A stretch of DNA of 64,000 bases from Semisulcospira habei (GCA_036245525.1 BTPG01000002.1:161038093-161102092), one strand, 5' to 3'. Shown: positions 32,271-43,972, counted from the first letter of the stretch. The notes: generated by a model not told the origin, from the letters alone. Numbers and translations are program-made.

Positions 32271-32770
32271 GGCAGTGGAGGCCACCAGTTCAGATATACG
32301 TTAAAACGTGCAACAGGCGGGAAGTTACAAGTACTTTGGTGTATTGAGTAAACCCTGAGAAAGACAAATCAATGTATATAAATTAACACCAGAAAATCCA
32401 TATTAAACCACACTTAAATATAACTGATGTAAATAAAATATGAAATTAACTTTTCTGTAGAAATCAGGTTTCATACATGCGATCACAGTTACAAGGTAGT
32501 TGTACAACAGAATGCGCACTGTAAATCAAATGTTATATACTGCATCATCTGTAATGCACCAGAAGATATACGCGCACAAAGGTAGAGAATTGATAACATT
32601 CTAAGTAACTGAGACTGCTCACAGCCAAGATAGTAGCCCATTGACAAAGACGTTTACAAAAATCAAATGATTCAAAATCAAAGATAGACCAATCTGTAGA
32701 ATATCATGCTGGTTTGACTAATTCAACCTACATAAGCATTTTACTTACTTCGGTTTTCTCATAATAACCC
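32271..32770. other. No gene recognised
   Basis: AT-rich sequence without a recognised repeat or coding motif. Confidence 0.45.
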
Positions 32771-32980
32771 TTAACCCATTTAGCCTCGGGACCCTGCTGC
32801 AGGAGATGGCATTGATCATAATTCAAGGGTAGTGCCATATGAGCTAGCCGCCTGAAGGTGCCAAGCTCATCCGGCACTTCCTTTGAATTATCATGATCAA
32901 TCCATCTTCTACAACTGGTATATAGTCGTTAGACAACGCTTCCAAAAGTTTGGAAATGCAGTTGTGGGGTAAGAGGGTTA
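32771..32980. mobile_element. MITE-1 (piggyBac-like, TTAA ends)
   Basis: 210 bases from TTAACCCATTTAGCCTCGGG to GGGGTAAGAGGGTTA. The core hairpin AATTCAAGGGTAGTGCCATA, TGAGCTAGC pairs with GCTCATCCGGCACTTCCTTT, GAATTAT. The last TTAA is degraded to TTAG. Confidence 0.8.
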
Positions 32981-33198
32981 GAGGGCCTCCAGTACATGAA
33001 GTGCTGCATCTATGTCGTCAACAATTCATCAAGTTCTACTGTGGCATTAACAATGCTTTACTGCATTCAGCCGCAGTGCTGTGCCTGAATTTATGTCCAG
33101 GGTGGCCCTGCCCTGAGGCCCAGGGTTCCAGAGGCCATCCCAGAATGGGCATGGTCACGGAACACATTAAAGAACTCTGACATCATCTGACACACAAG

Positions 33199-33573
33199 TT
33201 GGTTGGTTGTACATTGCTTAACGTCCCGACAGCAACAAGACTCTCAGGACGTGCCTGCACTGCTTGTGAAAAAATAAATAAATAAATAAACGGAATATTG
33301 AATATATGTCACCAGCCGGTCTAACAGTCTAATACGCTAAATAAACCTAAGACCATTTAGCAACACACATCCAATATCAAAAGCTACTGGCAGCGCAGAC
33401 AGTAGGGAGAGTTTAAAAAAGGAAAATACAGGTGAATGGACCACGGGTAGATAGAAACACATGCCCCAGAATATTAGGGAAAACCCACCCTGTGGGGCTG
33501 ACCAGGGTGACCCTGGGAACTAAAAAGTAGTTAACCCCACCCAAGTCCCCCAGGGCAGACCCGGGTGGGGGTC
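33199..33573 (-). mobile_element. SINE-like element, copy 2
   Basis: 375 bases flanked by a perfect 13-base duplication TCTGACACACAAG (33186-33198 and 33574-33586). The left end reads TTGGTTGGTTGTACATTGCT and the right end reads AGACCCGGGTGGGGG. It carries an AAATA run where copy 1 has an A run. Confidence 0.88.
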
Positions 33574-33586
33574 TCTGACACACAAG

Positions 33587-34069
33587 CGACACAAACTGTA
33601 CTCAGGTTATTACCATGCAGAACAGATGTGCAAAGACTAAAAAAAAAAACCTCGCCGACAGTGGGATAATACTGCATATATGTACACCAGTGGCTGCAGG
33701 TAACAATTTTTTTTTAAAACATACAGAAAACATAACAAACCTTCATTTCTGAATATTTAATTGGTCAGCCTAGAATAAAGAAAACATAGCACAAGCAACT
33801 TAGAAAGCATCTAAAAGATGCAGTAGAAATTGCACCAGCTCAAGCACAAAGGAACAAGCAGCAAATATGAAAACAATTTTTCAAAAATCAGAATAATCAA
33901 TGTTTGAATATCTAATACACTGTTGTGGTATTTCATGACTGTGTGTAAAATGAAATTAACAAAGTGAGAGATGAAATCAACAGCCTTAGCTTGACACTAT
34001 ACACAGCACACAACGATCATGATTTCCCCGCTCACTGTAATCCTAATCTTCACCCTGTCCACAATGCTT
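33587..34069. other. No gene recognised
   Basis: AT-rich spacer between two SINE-like copies, with short A and T runs only. Confidence 0.45.
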
Positions 34070-34080
34070 TCTAAAGACAG

Positions 34081-34444
34081 GTTGGTTGGTTGTACATAGC
34101 CTAACGTCCCAACAGCAACAAGACTTTCTCCGGACGTGCCTGCACTGCTTGTGGCAAAAAAAACAACTAAACAGAATATTGAATGTACGGCGCCAGCCGG
34201 TCTAATGCGCTAAATAAACCTAAGACCATTTAGCAACACACATCCAATATCAAGAGCTACTGGCAGCGCAAACAGTAGGGAGAGTTTAAAAAAGGAAAAT
34301 ATAGGTGAATGGACCAAGGGTAGACAGAAACACATGCCCCAGAATAGAGGGGAAAACCCACCCTGTGGGGCTGACCATGGTGACCCTGGGAACTAAAAAG
34401 TGGTTAATTCCACCCGAGTCCCCCAGGGCAGACCCAAGTGGGGG
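34081..34444 (-). mobile_element. SINE-like element, copy 3
   Basis: About 364 bases flanked by an 11-base duplication TCTAAAGACAG (34070-34080 and 34445-34455). It has the same ends as copies 1 and 2 (GTTGGTTGGTTGTACATAGC at left, CAGACCCAAGTGGGGG at right). Confidence 0.88.
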
Positions 34445-34516
34445 TCTAAAGACAGGAAAACTTGTTAACATTACAGATACCCACAATGTGGATGCCGTTA
34501 AGGACAGGAAGACGTG

Positions 34517-34730
34517 TTAACCCATTTAGCCCTGACACCCTACAGCATGAGATGGACTGACCATGACAATTCAAGGGTAGTGCCAGATCAGCTTTGCGCC
34601 TTCAGGCACCAAGCTGATCTGGCACTACCCTTGAATTATCATGGTCAAGCCTTTTCCTGCAACTGGTACATAGTCGTTCAGTAACACTTATAAAATTTGG
34701 GAAATGTGGCCATGGGGTTAAATGGACTAA
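34517..34730. mobile_element. MITE-1 (piggyBac-like, TTAA ends)
   Basis: 214 bases from TTAACCCATTTAGCCCTGAC to GGGGTTAAATGGACTAA. The core hairpin is near perfect: CATGACAATTCAAGGGTAGT, GCCAGATCAGCTT and complement. It lies about 60 bases from the right duplication of SINE-like copy 3. Confidence 0.85.
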
Positions 34731-35109
34731 CATGACAATGTGGATGCCAGATAGTATTTATCGGCAACTGTAGTGATCACAACATGCAATCGACACTAGC
34801 TGTGCTCTATGCTGACCTCACAATTGCTTCAAAATGTGCAAAAGGTCTTTGGCATGATGTCAGCTGCAACAGGCCCACACAAAAGCTGTGCACAGTTGAA
34901 CAGGCACCAAGGTCAGCACAAGAAAACTGTGCGGGCTGTGTACAGGTGAACTGCGGCCAACATCTGTCAATTAATGGTTTTCTCACAAATCGCATGCAAG
35001 CTGTCAAATACATTACTCAAAACCCCTCTCTGCCTGTCACCATTTCTGCATCATCTGCACCTGCTTTGTCTGCGCCCTCTTCTTCTTCTGTCTGTCTGTC
35101 AGCTGTTAG

Positions 35110-35895
35110 AACTAAAAACACAGGAACGCTCCGGGGAACGGTGATATCGCCTTTCATCTTCACTCATTATACCATTGACTGTCAAGCAAAGGGTGCAAAA
35201 ACAAAGATTCTTAAGTTCTCAGATGATACTGCAGTTTTAGATCTTTCGGACTCGCACACTTTTTTTCAGGAAGAAGTAAACAGTATTGTCAGGTGGTGTT
35301 CAGACAACTTCTTGACATTCATGTAGGAAAAACAAAAGAGATGGCGACTGATTTTAAGAGGAACCAAACTATTTTACCCCTGCTTCTCATTCAGGACCTG
35401 ACTGTGGAGTGAGTGATGGAGTACAAGTACCTGGGTACACTAGTGGACAATCAGCTTAAGTTTCAGAGGCACGTTCAGGTGGTGTATACCAAGTGTCGTC
35501 AGAGGATGCACATTCTGTACCAGCTACGCTCCCACATGGTCAGTTCACGAATCTGAGAGAGGTGTTACAGGGCTTTTATTGAATCGATTCTTACTTTTTC
35601 TTTTATTTCATGGTATGGGTCATTGTGGGTCACGGAAAAGGCTAAGCTGAATAGGATTGTCAATGTGTGCAGCAAAATTGTGGGCTGGAAACAGAATGTG
35701 CTATCCAAGCTGAGGAAGACGAGGGTCATAGACAAAGCTATTAAAATCAGAAATGATCCCTGTCATGCTCTGGCGCAACATTATGAATTACTCCCCTCAA
35801 GCAGAAGACTGCGTGTGCCATGGTGCCGCACAAAGCGATTCCAGTCTACTTTTGTCCCTGCATCCCTATCTCTCCTGAACTCGCTGCATTGACGG
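35110..35895 (+). mobile_element. Rex1/L2-like LINE fragment, decayed
   Basis: Frame 34784-35326 carries GTLRGTVISPFIFTHYTIDC and LKFSDDTAVLDL (active-site box FSDD instead of FADD). After several stops, EYKYLGTLVDNQ and FIESILTFSFISWYGS follow, then frame 35623-35892 with SKIVGWKQN, LLPSSRRLRVP and FVPASLSLLN. The upstream half and the 3' tail are not recognisable. Confidence 0.75.
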
Positions 35896-35931
35896 TAGAC
35901 TGTATGCAGGCTGCCTGTGGCCCTCATCAGG

Positions 35932-36525
35932 CACCCACTTGTCAGCCCACAGAAAAATATGTAGCTATAGAACAAGACCATTATATACATTCCTAAAAGG
36001 ATGCATCAGGTCAAGCCTATAACCCGTGTCTTTTTCTGGAACTTAGGAAGTAGGCAGGACAAACACACATACACAAACAAGAAGAAGGTGCACTACTAAA
36101 TGTGGTCAGGTAAATATCCTGATTTCCCACAGTAGATGCACAAGACAATATATAACTATGTAACGATACAAATTTTGCCTCGAGTTATAGAATACTCACA
36201 AACCAGATAGGTGAGGCTAGCACTGGTAGAACTGTACACTTACCAAGGGGAATTACTCAGAGCTGGACAGACAAACAGTTAAATCCCCTGCCCCTGCCTA
36301 TCGGGCACCCAATCGCCAACCCACAGAAAAATACACAGCTATAGAACAAGACCATCATATACATCCCTAAAAGGATGCATCAGGTCAAGCCTACAACCCA
36401 TGTCTTTTTCTGGAACTTAGGAAGGAGGGCAGGAGAAACACACATACATAAACAAGAAGAAGGTGCACTACTAAATGTGGTCGGGTCAATACCCCGATTT
36501 CCCACAGCAGATGCACAAAATAATG
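35932..36525. repeat. Direct tandem duplication, period about 370 bp
   Basis: The block at 35932-36150 recurs at 36302-36525. Both carry CAGCCCACAGAAAAATAT or near match, AGGATGCATCAGGTCAAGCC, GTCTTTTTCTGGAACTTAGG and GAAGGTGCACTACTAAATGT. It is non-coding. Confidence 0.8.
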
Positions 36526-36559
36526 CACAACAATGTAATGATTCTGAGCAGGTCATCCA

Positions 36560-38085
36560 CAGTTACCTTCAGGTATCTCTGAACAAAGTTCGGGCTTCAA
36601 GTTGTGAATGGTATTAGAGAAAAAAAACAATGTTTGTTTAAAAAAAAAAAACAGCTATTTCTTTCAAACCTATTTCCTGATCTCTTTTTACCCTTGACCT
36701 TTCCAAAGGTTCATCCAAAAAAGTATGCTTAGTAGCTTCTTGCCACCAGTATCTTTGTACCAAATTTGGGTGTAAAGTTTACATAGTACTGGTATTTGAG
36801 AAAAAAACAAATTTTGTCAAAACATGGTTATTTCCTGATCCCCTGTGACCTTGACCTTTGAGAGATGTCACTCAACTTGTGTTTAACAAAGGTAACGAAG
36901 CATCCTTGCGCTGAGTGCGAAGACTGAGGCTTGAACAGTCTCAAAAGAAATGCCAACCTCAAAGTTTGCTACGAATTGTGGCAGGAGGACAGTCGGACAG
37001 ACTAACTTTTGCCATAGCACATGAGCCAAAAAGAGAAAAAAAGTTTCACAGTGATAACAAAGTGTGCATTAAGTTTCAAACAAGAAAGGTATGGCTCACC
37101 TTTATGACTGATCGACATGTGTGACCTTTGTGACAATAAGTAAAGGGATGGCTTCTGCACCAGCAAAATCCATGTTTTCTCAAAATTTAATCAGTTTTCA
37201 CACATTTATCAAACCCCCTTGACCTCTGTGATGAGTCAACCAAATTAGTATACATAGGAAAGTCTTATCATCATCAGTTACCTTTGCGCCAAATTTGATT
37301 GAAAAGTTTGCAAAACTGTTGATAATAACTTATACAATTCTATCAAAAATTGGCATTTTACACACACTTGCTGACCTCGTGACCCTTGACCTTCAAAGGG
37401 CTCATCCAAATTAGTATGCATAGATAGGTCTTACCATCAGGAATCTCTGTACCAAGTTTGGGTTTGAAGTTGTGAATAGTATTTGACAAAAAACATCTTT
37501 TGTCAAAATATGGATATTTGTTACCCATTTCCTGAGCTCTTGTGACCCTTGACCTTTTCGAAGGGTCACCAAATTAGTATGCATGGATAGGTCTTACCAT
37601 TAGGTATCTCTGTAACAAGTTTGGCTTTGAAGTTGTGCATAGTATTTGAGAAAAAACATCTTTTGTCAAAATATGGATATGTTTTACCCATTTCCTGAGC
37701 TCTTGTGACCCTTGACATTTCCAACGGATCAACCACATTATATTAGTATGCATAGAAAGGTCTTACCATCAGGTATCTTTGTACCAAGTTTGGAATTGAA
37801 GTTGTGAATAGTATTTGAGAAAAAATAAATTATGTCAAAATATAGCTATTTTTTACCTATTTCCTGATCCCGTGTGACCCTGACCTTTGTGAGAGGACAC
37901 TCAAATTTGTATGTTTATAAAGGTTTTGTCACAAAGAATCCTTGGGCCAAGTTTGAAGACTGTGGCTTGAATAGTCTCTGAGAAAACACCAGCATTAAAG
38001 TTTACCATGGAAGACAGCGGACAGACGACGAACAGACGACCACTGGCCCAGAACATAGATACACTTTTGTATGTGAGCCAAAATG
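36560..38085 (+). repeat. TR-A tandem arrays (two adjacent copies)
   Basis: The first array ends near 37035 (GGAGGACAGTCGGACAGACT ... GCACATGAGCCAAAAAGAG). A second starts near 37082 (AAGAAAGGTATGGCTCACC) and ends near 38085 (CAGACGACGAACAGACGACC ... ATGTGAGCCAAAATGG). Monomers of about 160 bases carry CCCTTGACCTT, TTAGTATGCATAG and CAAAATATGG. Confidence 0.8.
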
Positions 38086-38190
38086 GGTGTCGATACAGTC
38101 AGGCAAGAATGGGCAGGTAAACAGGTCCGTCTGACAAAAACACAGCTTCATAAAAACCATTCATAATTTTCAGACATAAACACGCATGAC

Positions 38191-38402
38191 TAACCCTTAT
38201 CATCCTGATACACCCACTGCTTGAAATGAATTTGACTGATAGTTCAAGGGTGGTGCCAGAATAGCTCGGTGCCTCTGGCGCCAAGCTATTTTGGCACCAC
38301 CCTTGAACTAAAACAGTTGATCTATCTCCTAATCTTTAATGTAGCCTTCATAGGACAATAAGCACATTTTACAAAATCAGCCTCAGGATGTAATGGGATA
38401 AT
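38191..38402. mobile_element. MITE-1 (piggyBac-like), TTAA ends decayed
   Basis: 212 bases from TAACCCTTATCATCCTGATA to GGATGTAATGGGATAA. The core hairpin GTTCAAGGGTGGTGCCAGAA, TAGCT pairs with AGCTATTTTGGCACCACCCT, TGAAC almost without mismatch. Confidence 0.8.
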
Positions 38403-38439
38403 GTAAAATAGCAGCAAAAACAAGAAAGGTGACCCAGCA

Positions 38440-39150
38440 CATAGATGTTGATATTTTTAAGCTTATCCTTTGGATCCATCTCTCTCCAATCTAACCCACC
38501 CTACCCTGTGATCCAAACACACTGGCACACACAAACAACTACGGACACACTGTGCTTCGTGCCAGTTGTATGTTCTGTGGGCTGGCACAGGGACAGTCAT
38601 TCTGAAGAATACTAGCACAAGTAGCTAAATGATGTCACTATAAGCTTCATGTCATGGCATCGTTAGTCCGACTCTGTGTACACAATGATGAAATTGATGT
38701 TTTGCGTCACTCATCCTAGTACTAAAATCTTACTTGTGAGAGGTTCAAACTTGGTAATTTCTAGCTGATTTTCATACTTGTCACAATAATCCTGCTGAGA
38801 CAAACAGAAGGCTTATGTGAATACTGTTTATGAAAAATTATTTGGGCATTAATGAGAAGATTGTTTGTGTTTTTTTCGTAAAAATACTCAAAACTTGTAA
38901 ACCGTTTCAAAAGTAATCCCAAAAAATATGGTTGCAAAAATTGCAAACACACTATACTTTTCACTCAAAAAGTTAAAGAGATAATATGAAGCTGGCTAAT
39001 GAACTATGTAACTTAATGCCTTCATCCTATCTATTTGCAAAATATCAATTAAGTAAAATAGCGTACATATTATGGACTGAAATTTCTTGTGAATTAGAAC
39101 TCTGATTTCAATACCCTTGGAGGCATGCCTGAGGACATTTTGTATGGGTA
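38440..39150 (+). repeat. R1 repeat, most continuous copy
   Basis: In order: CACACTGGCACACACAAACA, GTTCTGTGGGCTGGC, GATGTCACTATAAGCTTCAT, GTACACAATGATGAAATTGA, CTGAGACAAACAGAAGGCTT, GAAGCTGGCTAATGAACTAT, TTTGCAAAATATCAATTAAG and ATTATGGACTGAAA. It is about 700 bases long with no ORF of interest. It lies just before DIRS element A. Confidence 0.65.
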
Positions 39151-39253
39151 GAATTAAGACAAATCTGATTTATGGACATCACCGTCATTAATGTTTCTTA
39201 ATAGTGAATTTTGTTAAAGTATTAATTAATTAAAACGTTTGTTTAATTTATGC

Positions 39254-39480
39254 AAAATGAATTTTTCCTATAAAATGTATTTTTTCGAAAAATACTTACC
39301 GATGACATGACTATATGGAAGTGTCTACTACTTACTCAATTTTAGCCTAAGAACCTGTTGTGTTACAACACAACCCAGGAGGCACTCGGGGAACCCCCAG
39401 AGGGGCCGAGAGTTGTCTCCAGTTCCTGCCCATCCGGTTCCGAGTCACGTTGTGACCAACCAGTCGGAATACTTAGCTCA
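39254..39480 (-). repeat. DIRS A 3' inverted terminal repeat
   Basis: Reverse complement of 57361-57560 for nearly its whole length (for example GACATGACTATATGGAAGTG and TTAGCCTAAGAACCTGTTGT). The outermost bases differ from the other end, as is usual in DIRS elements. Confidence 0.85.
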
Positions 39481-39517
39481 CCAGCGGCAAGCTGGGCAGG
39501 AGGGAGAGTCCTCCAAG

Positions 39518-39617
39518 TCATGTCATCCGTAAGTATTTTTCAAAAAAATACATTTTAGAGGAAAAATTCATTTGTTTCCTCAAAATTAATACATTACCGA
39601 TGACATGACTATATGGA
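39518..39617 (-). repeat. DIRS A internal complementary region
   Basis: A complement of the left outer edge (ACATTTTAGAGGAAAAATTC) is joined directly to a complement of the right outer edge (TTGTTTCCTCAAAATTAATA, CATTACCGATGACATGAC). In DIRS elements such a region is thought to template completion and circularisation of the cDNA. Confidence 0.75.
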
Positions 39618-39674
39618 AGAATTGCAAGAAGGAGGAGGGTGCCGTGCCCAAAACACACCGCAGACTGGTTATAG

Positions 39675-40620
39675 TCAGAGCCGTCCTCCCTGCTGCAAAC
39701 TCCCGACAATTTTAGCTAAGTGCGTATCTACGGCTCCTGGGGTGCCGGGAAGGAGTGTCACGCTGCGGTGATGTTCCCCCATCAGAGCGAGGTCGTCTCG
39801 CTGGCCTGCCAGATCCCGGAGGTAGAAGCGGGCGAAGGTCGATTCTGTCCGCCAGCCCACAGCTGCCACGAAGTCTGTGACAGCACAGTTCCAGTCAAAC
39901 GCGACGCTCGTGGCCATGGCTCGTACCTCGTGTGCGCGTACCTTCAGGCTCTTTGCTCCCTCCGGGGAGAGGTCCCGTATAGGCGGACCGTATGACCCAG
40001 CGTAGCCAGGAAGATATCGTCTGGGCTGTTGTGTCAGTTCTGCCTGGATGCAACAGCAGGAAGAGGCGTGAGAGTCCTCTCAGGACGGTTTTGGATCTGC
40101 ATAGGTAAAGCGTAGGGCGCGCACAGGATCTTGTTTCCTATTCTCCTGGGGAAGTTCCCATCTCTCAGCGGCCGTAAGGGAATCACCTGTGGCGCAGTCA
40201 AGGAGACCTAGTCTTGGCATGGAATGCTGGGTCCGTGAGAAGCTGCACGGAACCATCCATCCGGAACTGCAGGCATGCAGGGCATGCTGACAGCGCGTGT
40301 AGCTCGCTTACTCGGGCCACCGTGGTAAGGGCCAGCAGGAAGCATGTCTTACGCGTCACATCCGCAAAGCGGGCCAAGGACAGTGGTTCAAACCTGTCGG
40401 AGTTAAGCCACGGTAGTATCCACAGGGAGGTCCCAGCGAGGAATGAGCAAGCGGGACGCTGGGCGCTGCAGGCCGAAGTGAGCCATAAGATCGGCGAGGT
40501 CTTGCAGTCGCCAGGGTCCGGGCGGCCGAGGTGCCGGTAGGTGTCAGCAATCATGGACAGGTATCCCCGGATTGTGAAGGGGGCAAACCCCTGGTCCCCA
40601 AGAGCCCGAGGAAGAAGTCG
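39675..40620 (-). pseudogene. DIRS A tyrosine recombinase region, frameshifted
   Basis: Upstream part (40554-40198, minus): KTCFLLALTTVARVSELHAL, the first catalytic Arg box, and CLQFRMDGSVQLLTDP. Downstream part (to 39675): RAHEVRAMATSVAFDWN (HxxR box) and GWRTESTFARFYLRDL (Trp and the nucleophile Tyr). The two parts are in different frames. The family cuts and joins circular cDNA into the chromosome by site-specific-recombinase chemistry. Confidence 0.8.
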
Positions 40621-40799
40621 GCGAGCTGGGGAGTAGTCAGTTCGATGGGGGAGAGTTGCTGGTTAGCGCACCAGGACCACAGTACTCACCATATTCCCTC
40701 GTAGATGTGCCTGGACGAGGGTCTGCGGGCTGTAGCGATCGCTTCCACTGCTGCACTCGAGGAGCCTCTAGCGGTGTGGGCTTGCCGCACAATCTCCAG

Positions 40800-40883
40800 G
40801 CATGAAGGAGGAGATGCTCCGGGCCCGGGTGGAACAGCAACTGGTGGGGTTGCCTGAGCATCGAGCTCGGCGCAGGCAGCAGC

Positions 40884-40915
<32 letters not shown>

Positions 40916-41760
40916 GTGGCGAGACTGAGAAGGTCGGTGGTCCAAGACCGGTTCCAGGAGAACGAGGCTACCAGCAAGACGACTGCATTGCAACCTCGAA
41001 GCTAGAGGAGGACTTTGGGAACGAAGGCCGTCGGGGGGTACGCATACGCGAAGAGGCCATCCCACGGGATGGAGAGTGCATCAACTGTCCAGGCAAGGGG
41101 GTCTGGAATCGGGGAGACAAAGAGGAGAAGCTGGTGATTCCACCTCGTGGCGAACAGGTCGATCATAGGTGTCTCCCAGTGAGCGCAGATCATCTGAAAG
41201 ATGTCCTTGCATAGCGTCCACTCCGTGTGTAGCAGCTGGACCGCGCCAGGAGAGCGAGTCGGCCAAGACGTTCAGGTGGCCTGGAATGTGTCGAGCTCGG
41301 AGGGAAAGCTGCGGTTTTCACACCAGTGCATCCGACGGTAAGGTGAGCATGCACAGGTCGGGTGGGCGTGAACCGCCCTGCTTCTGAATGTAGGAAACCA
41401 CTGTCGCGTTGTCCGAGAGCGCCAGGTGACGGAGGTGTGCTTACCTCGCGAAGAGGGCGTGCCAGACAGCTTGCAGCTCCAAGCAGTTGATGTGTCTGTC
41501 CGCCAGCTCTGGAGGCCAGGGGCCGGATGCCATGAGGAACCACGGTAGCAGGTGGGCACCCCATCCAGAGAGACTTGCATCGACACACAGGGAGAGCTGG
41601 GGTTGGAGAGGCCATGGGGACTCCCTACGCGAGCCACGATGTGTCCGTCCAACGCCACAGATGGGGACGAAGCCTTTGAGTCACAGGCACTAGGGCAGCT
41701 ATGTCGCTGGAGGACGAATGCCAATGGAGCCGGAGGTGCAGCTGTAGCGGCCGGGAGCCG
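40800..41760 (-). pseudogene. DIRS A RNase H region, frameshifted
   Basis: Minus-strand blocks in mixed frames: WPPELADRHINCLELQAVW-type sequence (about 41460-41520), ALSDNATVVSYIQKQGG (about 41375-41430), VLADSLSWRGPA (about 41250), MIDLFATRWNHQLLLFVSPI and AWTVDALSIPWDGLFAYAYP (41193-41040). These blocks are typical of the RNase H/linker part of DIRS and Pat-like polyproteins. The poly(G) at about 40887-40913 makes frames unstable. Confidence 0.75.
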
Positions 41761-42271
41761 GGATGACCGAGGGGGAGGAGACCCGCCGCCGCATTCATCC
41801 CGCCGAGGAGCTGAAGCCAACTCTGGTGGGGGCCAAACGCACCCTGTTGAGGTCGGTAGCAGATACCATGCCGAGGCGGTCGAAGCAGTGAGAGGGACGA
41901 TGTCCGACTTGTACACGATGACCAGGAAGCCCAAACGCGATTACAGGTGTATCAGCGCATCCCTGTCCAACGTCAGGTCAGCCTCCAATCGGATGTGTAG
42001 GAGGAGGTCATCCAGGTAGATTGACGTCGGACTGGAAGAAGACTGCCGGGCCTAGGCAACTACGGTGTCCACGAAGCGGGTGAACACCCAAGGGCTGAGG
42101 TTGAGACCGAACGGGAGGGCCCGAAACGGGAAGATCACGCCGCTGAAGGCAAAGCCGAGATACCTCCTGGAGGCGGGGTGCAAGGGGACATGGAACAATG
42201 CGTCGGAAGAACCAGATGACAGTGAAGTCCACGGGCTGTACGGTGGCCCAGAGGGCCCTGGAGGTCTCCAT
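41761..42271 (-). pseudogene. DIRS A reverse transcriptase, C-terminal part
   Basis: From the insertion junction it reads METSRALWATVQPVDF, then in a shifted frame SSDALFHVPLHPASRRYLGF and FPFRALPFGLNLSPWVFTRF (about 42060-42160). The motif A block is degraded (the usual D-L-x-D-A-Y reads GSSDAL, so the first Asp is lost). Confidence 0.8.
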
Positions 42272-42501
42272 GCAAAAATGAATTTTTCCTCTAAAATGTA
42301 TTTTTTCGAAAAATACTTACTGATGACATGACTATATGGAAGTGTCTAATACTTACTCAATTTTAGCCTAAGAACCTGTTGTGCTACAACACAACCCGGG
42401 AGGCACTCGGGGAACCCCTAGAGGGGCCGAGAGTTGTGGCCCGTTACTGCCCATCCGGTTCCGAGTCACGAGGTGACCAACCAGTCGGAATACTTAGCTC
42501 A
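42272..42501 (-). repeat. DIRS B 3' inverted terminal repeat
   Basis: Reverse complement of 54001-54206 (for example TTTTAGCCTAAGAACCTGTT). It is about 90 percent like the A copy at 39254-39480 by eye. Confidence 0.83.
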
Positions 42502-42540
42502 CCAGCGGCAAGCGGGGCAGGTGGTAGGGTCATCCGAGTC

Positions 42541-42636
42541 AAGTCATCTGTAAGTATTTTTTTTTAAAAATACATTTTAGAGGAAAAATTCATTTGTTTC
42601 CTCAAAATACATTACCGATGACATGATTATATGGAA
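42541..42636 (-). repeat. DIRS B internal complementary region
   Basis: ATACATTTTAGAGGAAAAAT joined to TCATTTGTTTCCTCAAAATA and CATTACCGATGACATGAT: the complements of B's two outer edges fused head to tail. Confidence 0.75.
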
Positions 42637-42729
42637 GAGTTACGATAAGGAGGAGGGTGCCGCACCCAAACACCGCCGCAGACAGGTTAAGTTAGAGCCA
42701 TCCTGCCCGCCGCAAACTCCCGACAATTT

Positions 42730-43700
42730 TAGCTAAGTGTGTACCTACGGCGCCTGTGGCGCCGGGAGGGAGTGTTGCGCTGCGGTGATGTGTCCCACCA
42801 GTGCGAGATCGTCTCGCTGGCCTGCCCGATCCCGGAGGTATAAGCGGCTGAAGGCCGATCCTACCTGCCAGCCTACAGCCACCCCGATGTCCTTGACAGC
42901 GCCACTCCGGTCAAAAGCGACGCTCGTGGCCGTGGCTCATACCTCATGTGCGCGTATCTTCAGCCTCTTTGCTCCCTCCAGGGAGAGGTCCCTTTAGGCG
43001 GACCGTAAGACCCAGCGTTGCCAGGAAGATAACGTCTGGGCTGTACGCAGTAGTGCCAGGGTTCAACGGCAGAAAGAGGAGTGAGCGTCCCCTCCGGACG
43101 GCTTTAAGTCAGCGTCGGCAAACGCGTAAGGTGCGCACAGGAACTTGTTGCCTGGTCTCCCGGGGGAAGGTCATATCTCTCAGCAGTCGGAAGGTGAACA
43201 CCTGTGGCGTGGCCAGAAGAGACCTAGTCTGGGCAAGGCAGGCAGGGTCCGTGAGTAGCTGCACGGAACCATCCGTTCTGAACTGCAGGCAGGCAGGGCG
43301 CGCTAACAGTGCGTGTAGCTTGCTTACTCGGGCCGCCGTGGCAAGGGCCAACAGGAAGCATGTCTTACGAGTCCCCACCGCGAAGCGGGCCAAGGACAGC
43401 AGTTTGCATGTGGCAGTGTGAAGCCACCTCAGTCCCCAGGCAAGGTCCCAGCGAGGAAGAGCGAGTGGGGCACTGTATGCTACAGTCCGAAGCGAGCCCC
43501 AAGGTCGGCGATGTCTTTGTGGGTGCCGGGGTCCGGGTGGCCGAGCTGCCGGTAGGTGTCGGCAAACAAGGACGGGTACACCCTGATGGTGATAGGGGCT
43601 AACCCTTGGTCTCTGAAGAGCCAGAGGAAGAAGTCCGCGAGCTGGGGATTCGTCAGTTCGGTGGGGAGAGTACTTGCCATCCTCCCTCATAGACGCATCT
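42730..43700 (-). pseudogene. DIRS B tyrosine recombinase region with a stop at the HxxR Arg
   Basis: LTNPQLADFFLWLFRDQGLA, then KTCFLLALATAARVSKLHAL (first Arg box, Glu changed to Lys). The HxxR box reads LKIRAHEV followed by TGA at 42937-42939, exactly where element A has CGA for the catalytic Arg. This CpG-to-TpG change inactivates B. Confidence 0.8.
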
Positions 43701-43960
43701 GGTCGAGGGTCTGCGGGCTGAAGCGAACACCTCCACTGCTGCACTCGAGAAGCCTCTGGCGGCGAGGGCATACCGCACAAACTCCAGGCGTGAAGGAGGA
43801 GATGTTCCAGGCATGGGTGGAACAGCGGCTGGGTGGGCTGCTGAGCAACGTGCTCAGCGTGTGTAGCAGCAGGGGGGGGGGGGGGGGGGGGGGGCCATGG
43901 CGAGGATGGAAGGAGAGCGTGTCGACTGCCCAGGCAAGGGGGTCTGGAATGGGGGGGGGG

Positions 43961-43972
43961 GGGACGAAGAGG
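43961..43972. repeat. Target-site duplication, left copy (I/Nimb-like LINE)
   Basis: GGGACGAAGAGG, identical to 49975-49986. Confidence 0.88.

Noticed and set aside
40887..40913. Poly-Pro protein frame at the poly(G) run
   Set aside because: The run sits in a decayed DIRS frame and frames shift on either side. It is not a separate protein. The same goes for 43873-43895.
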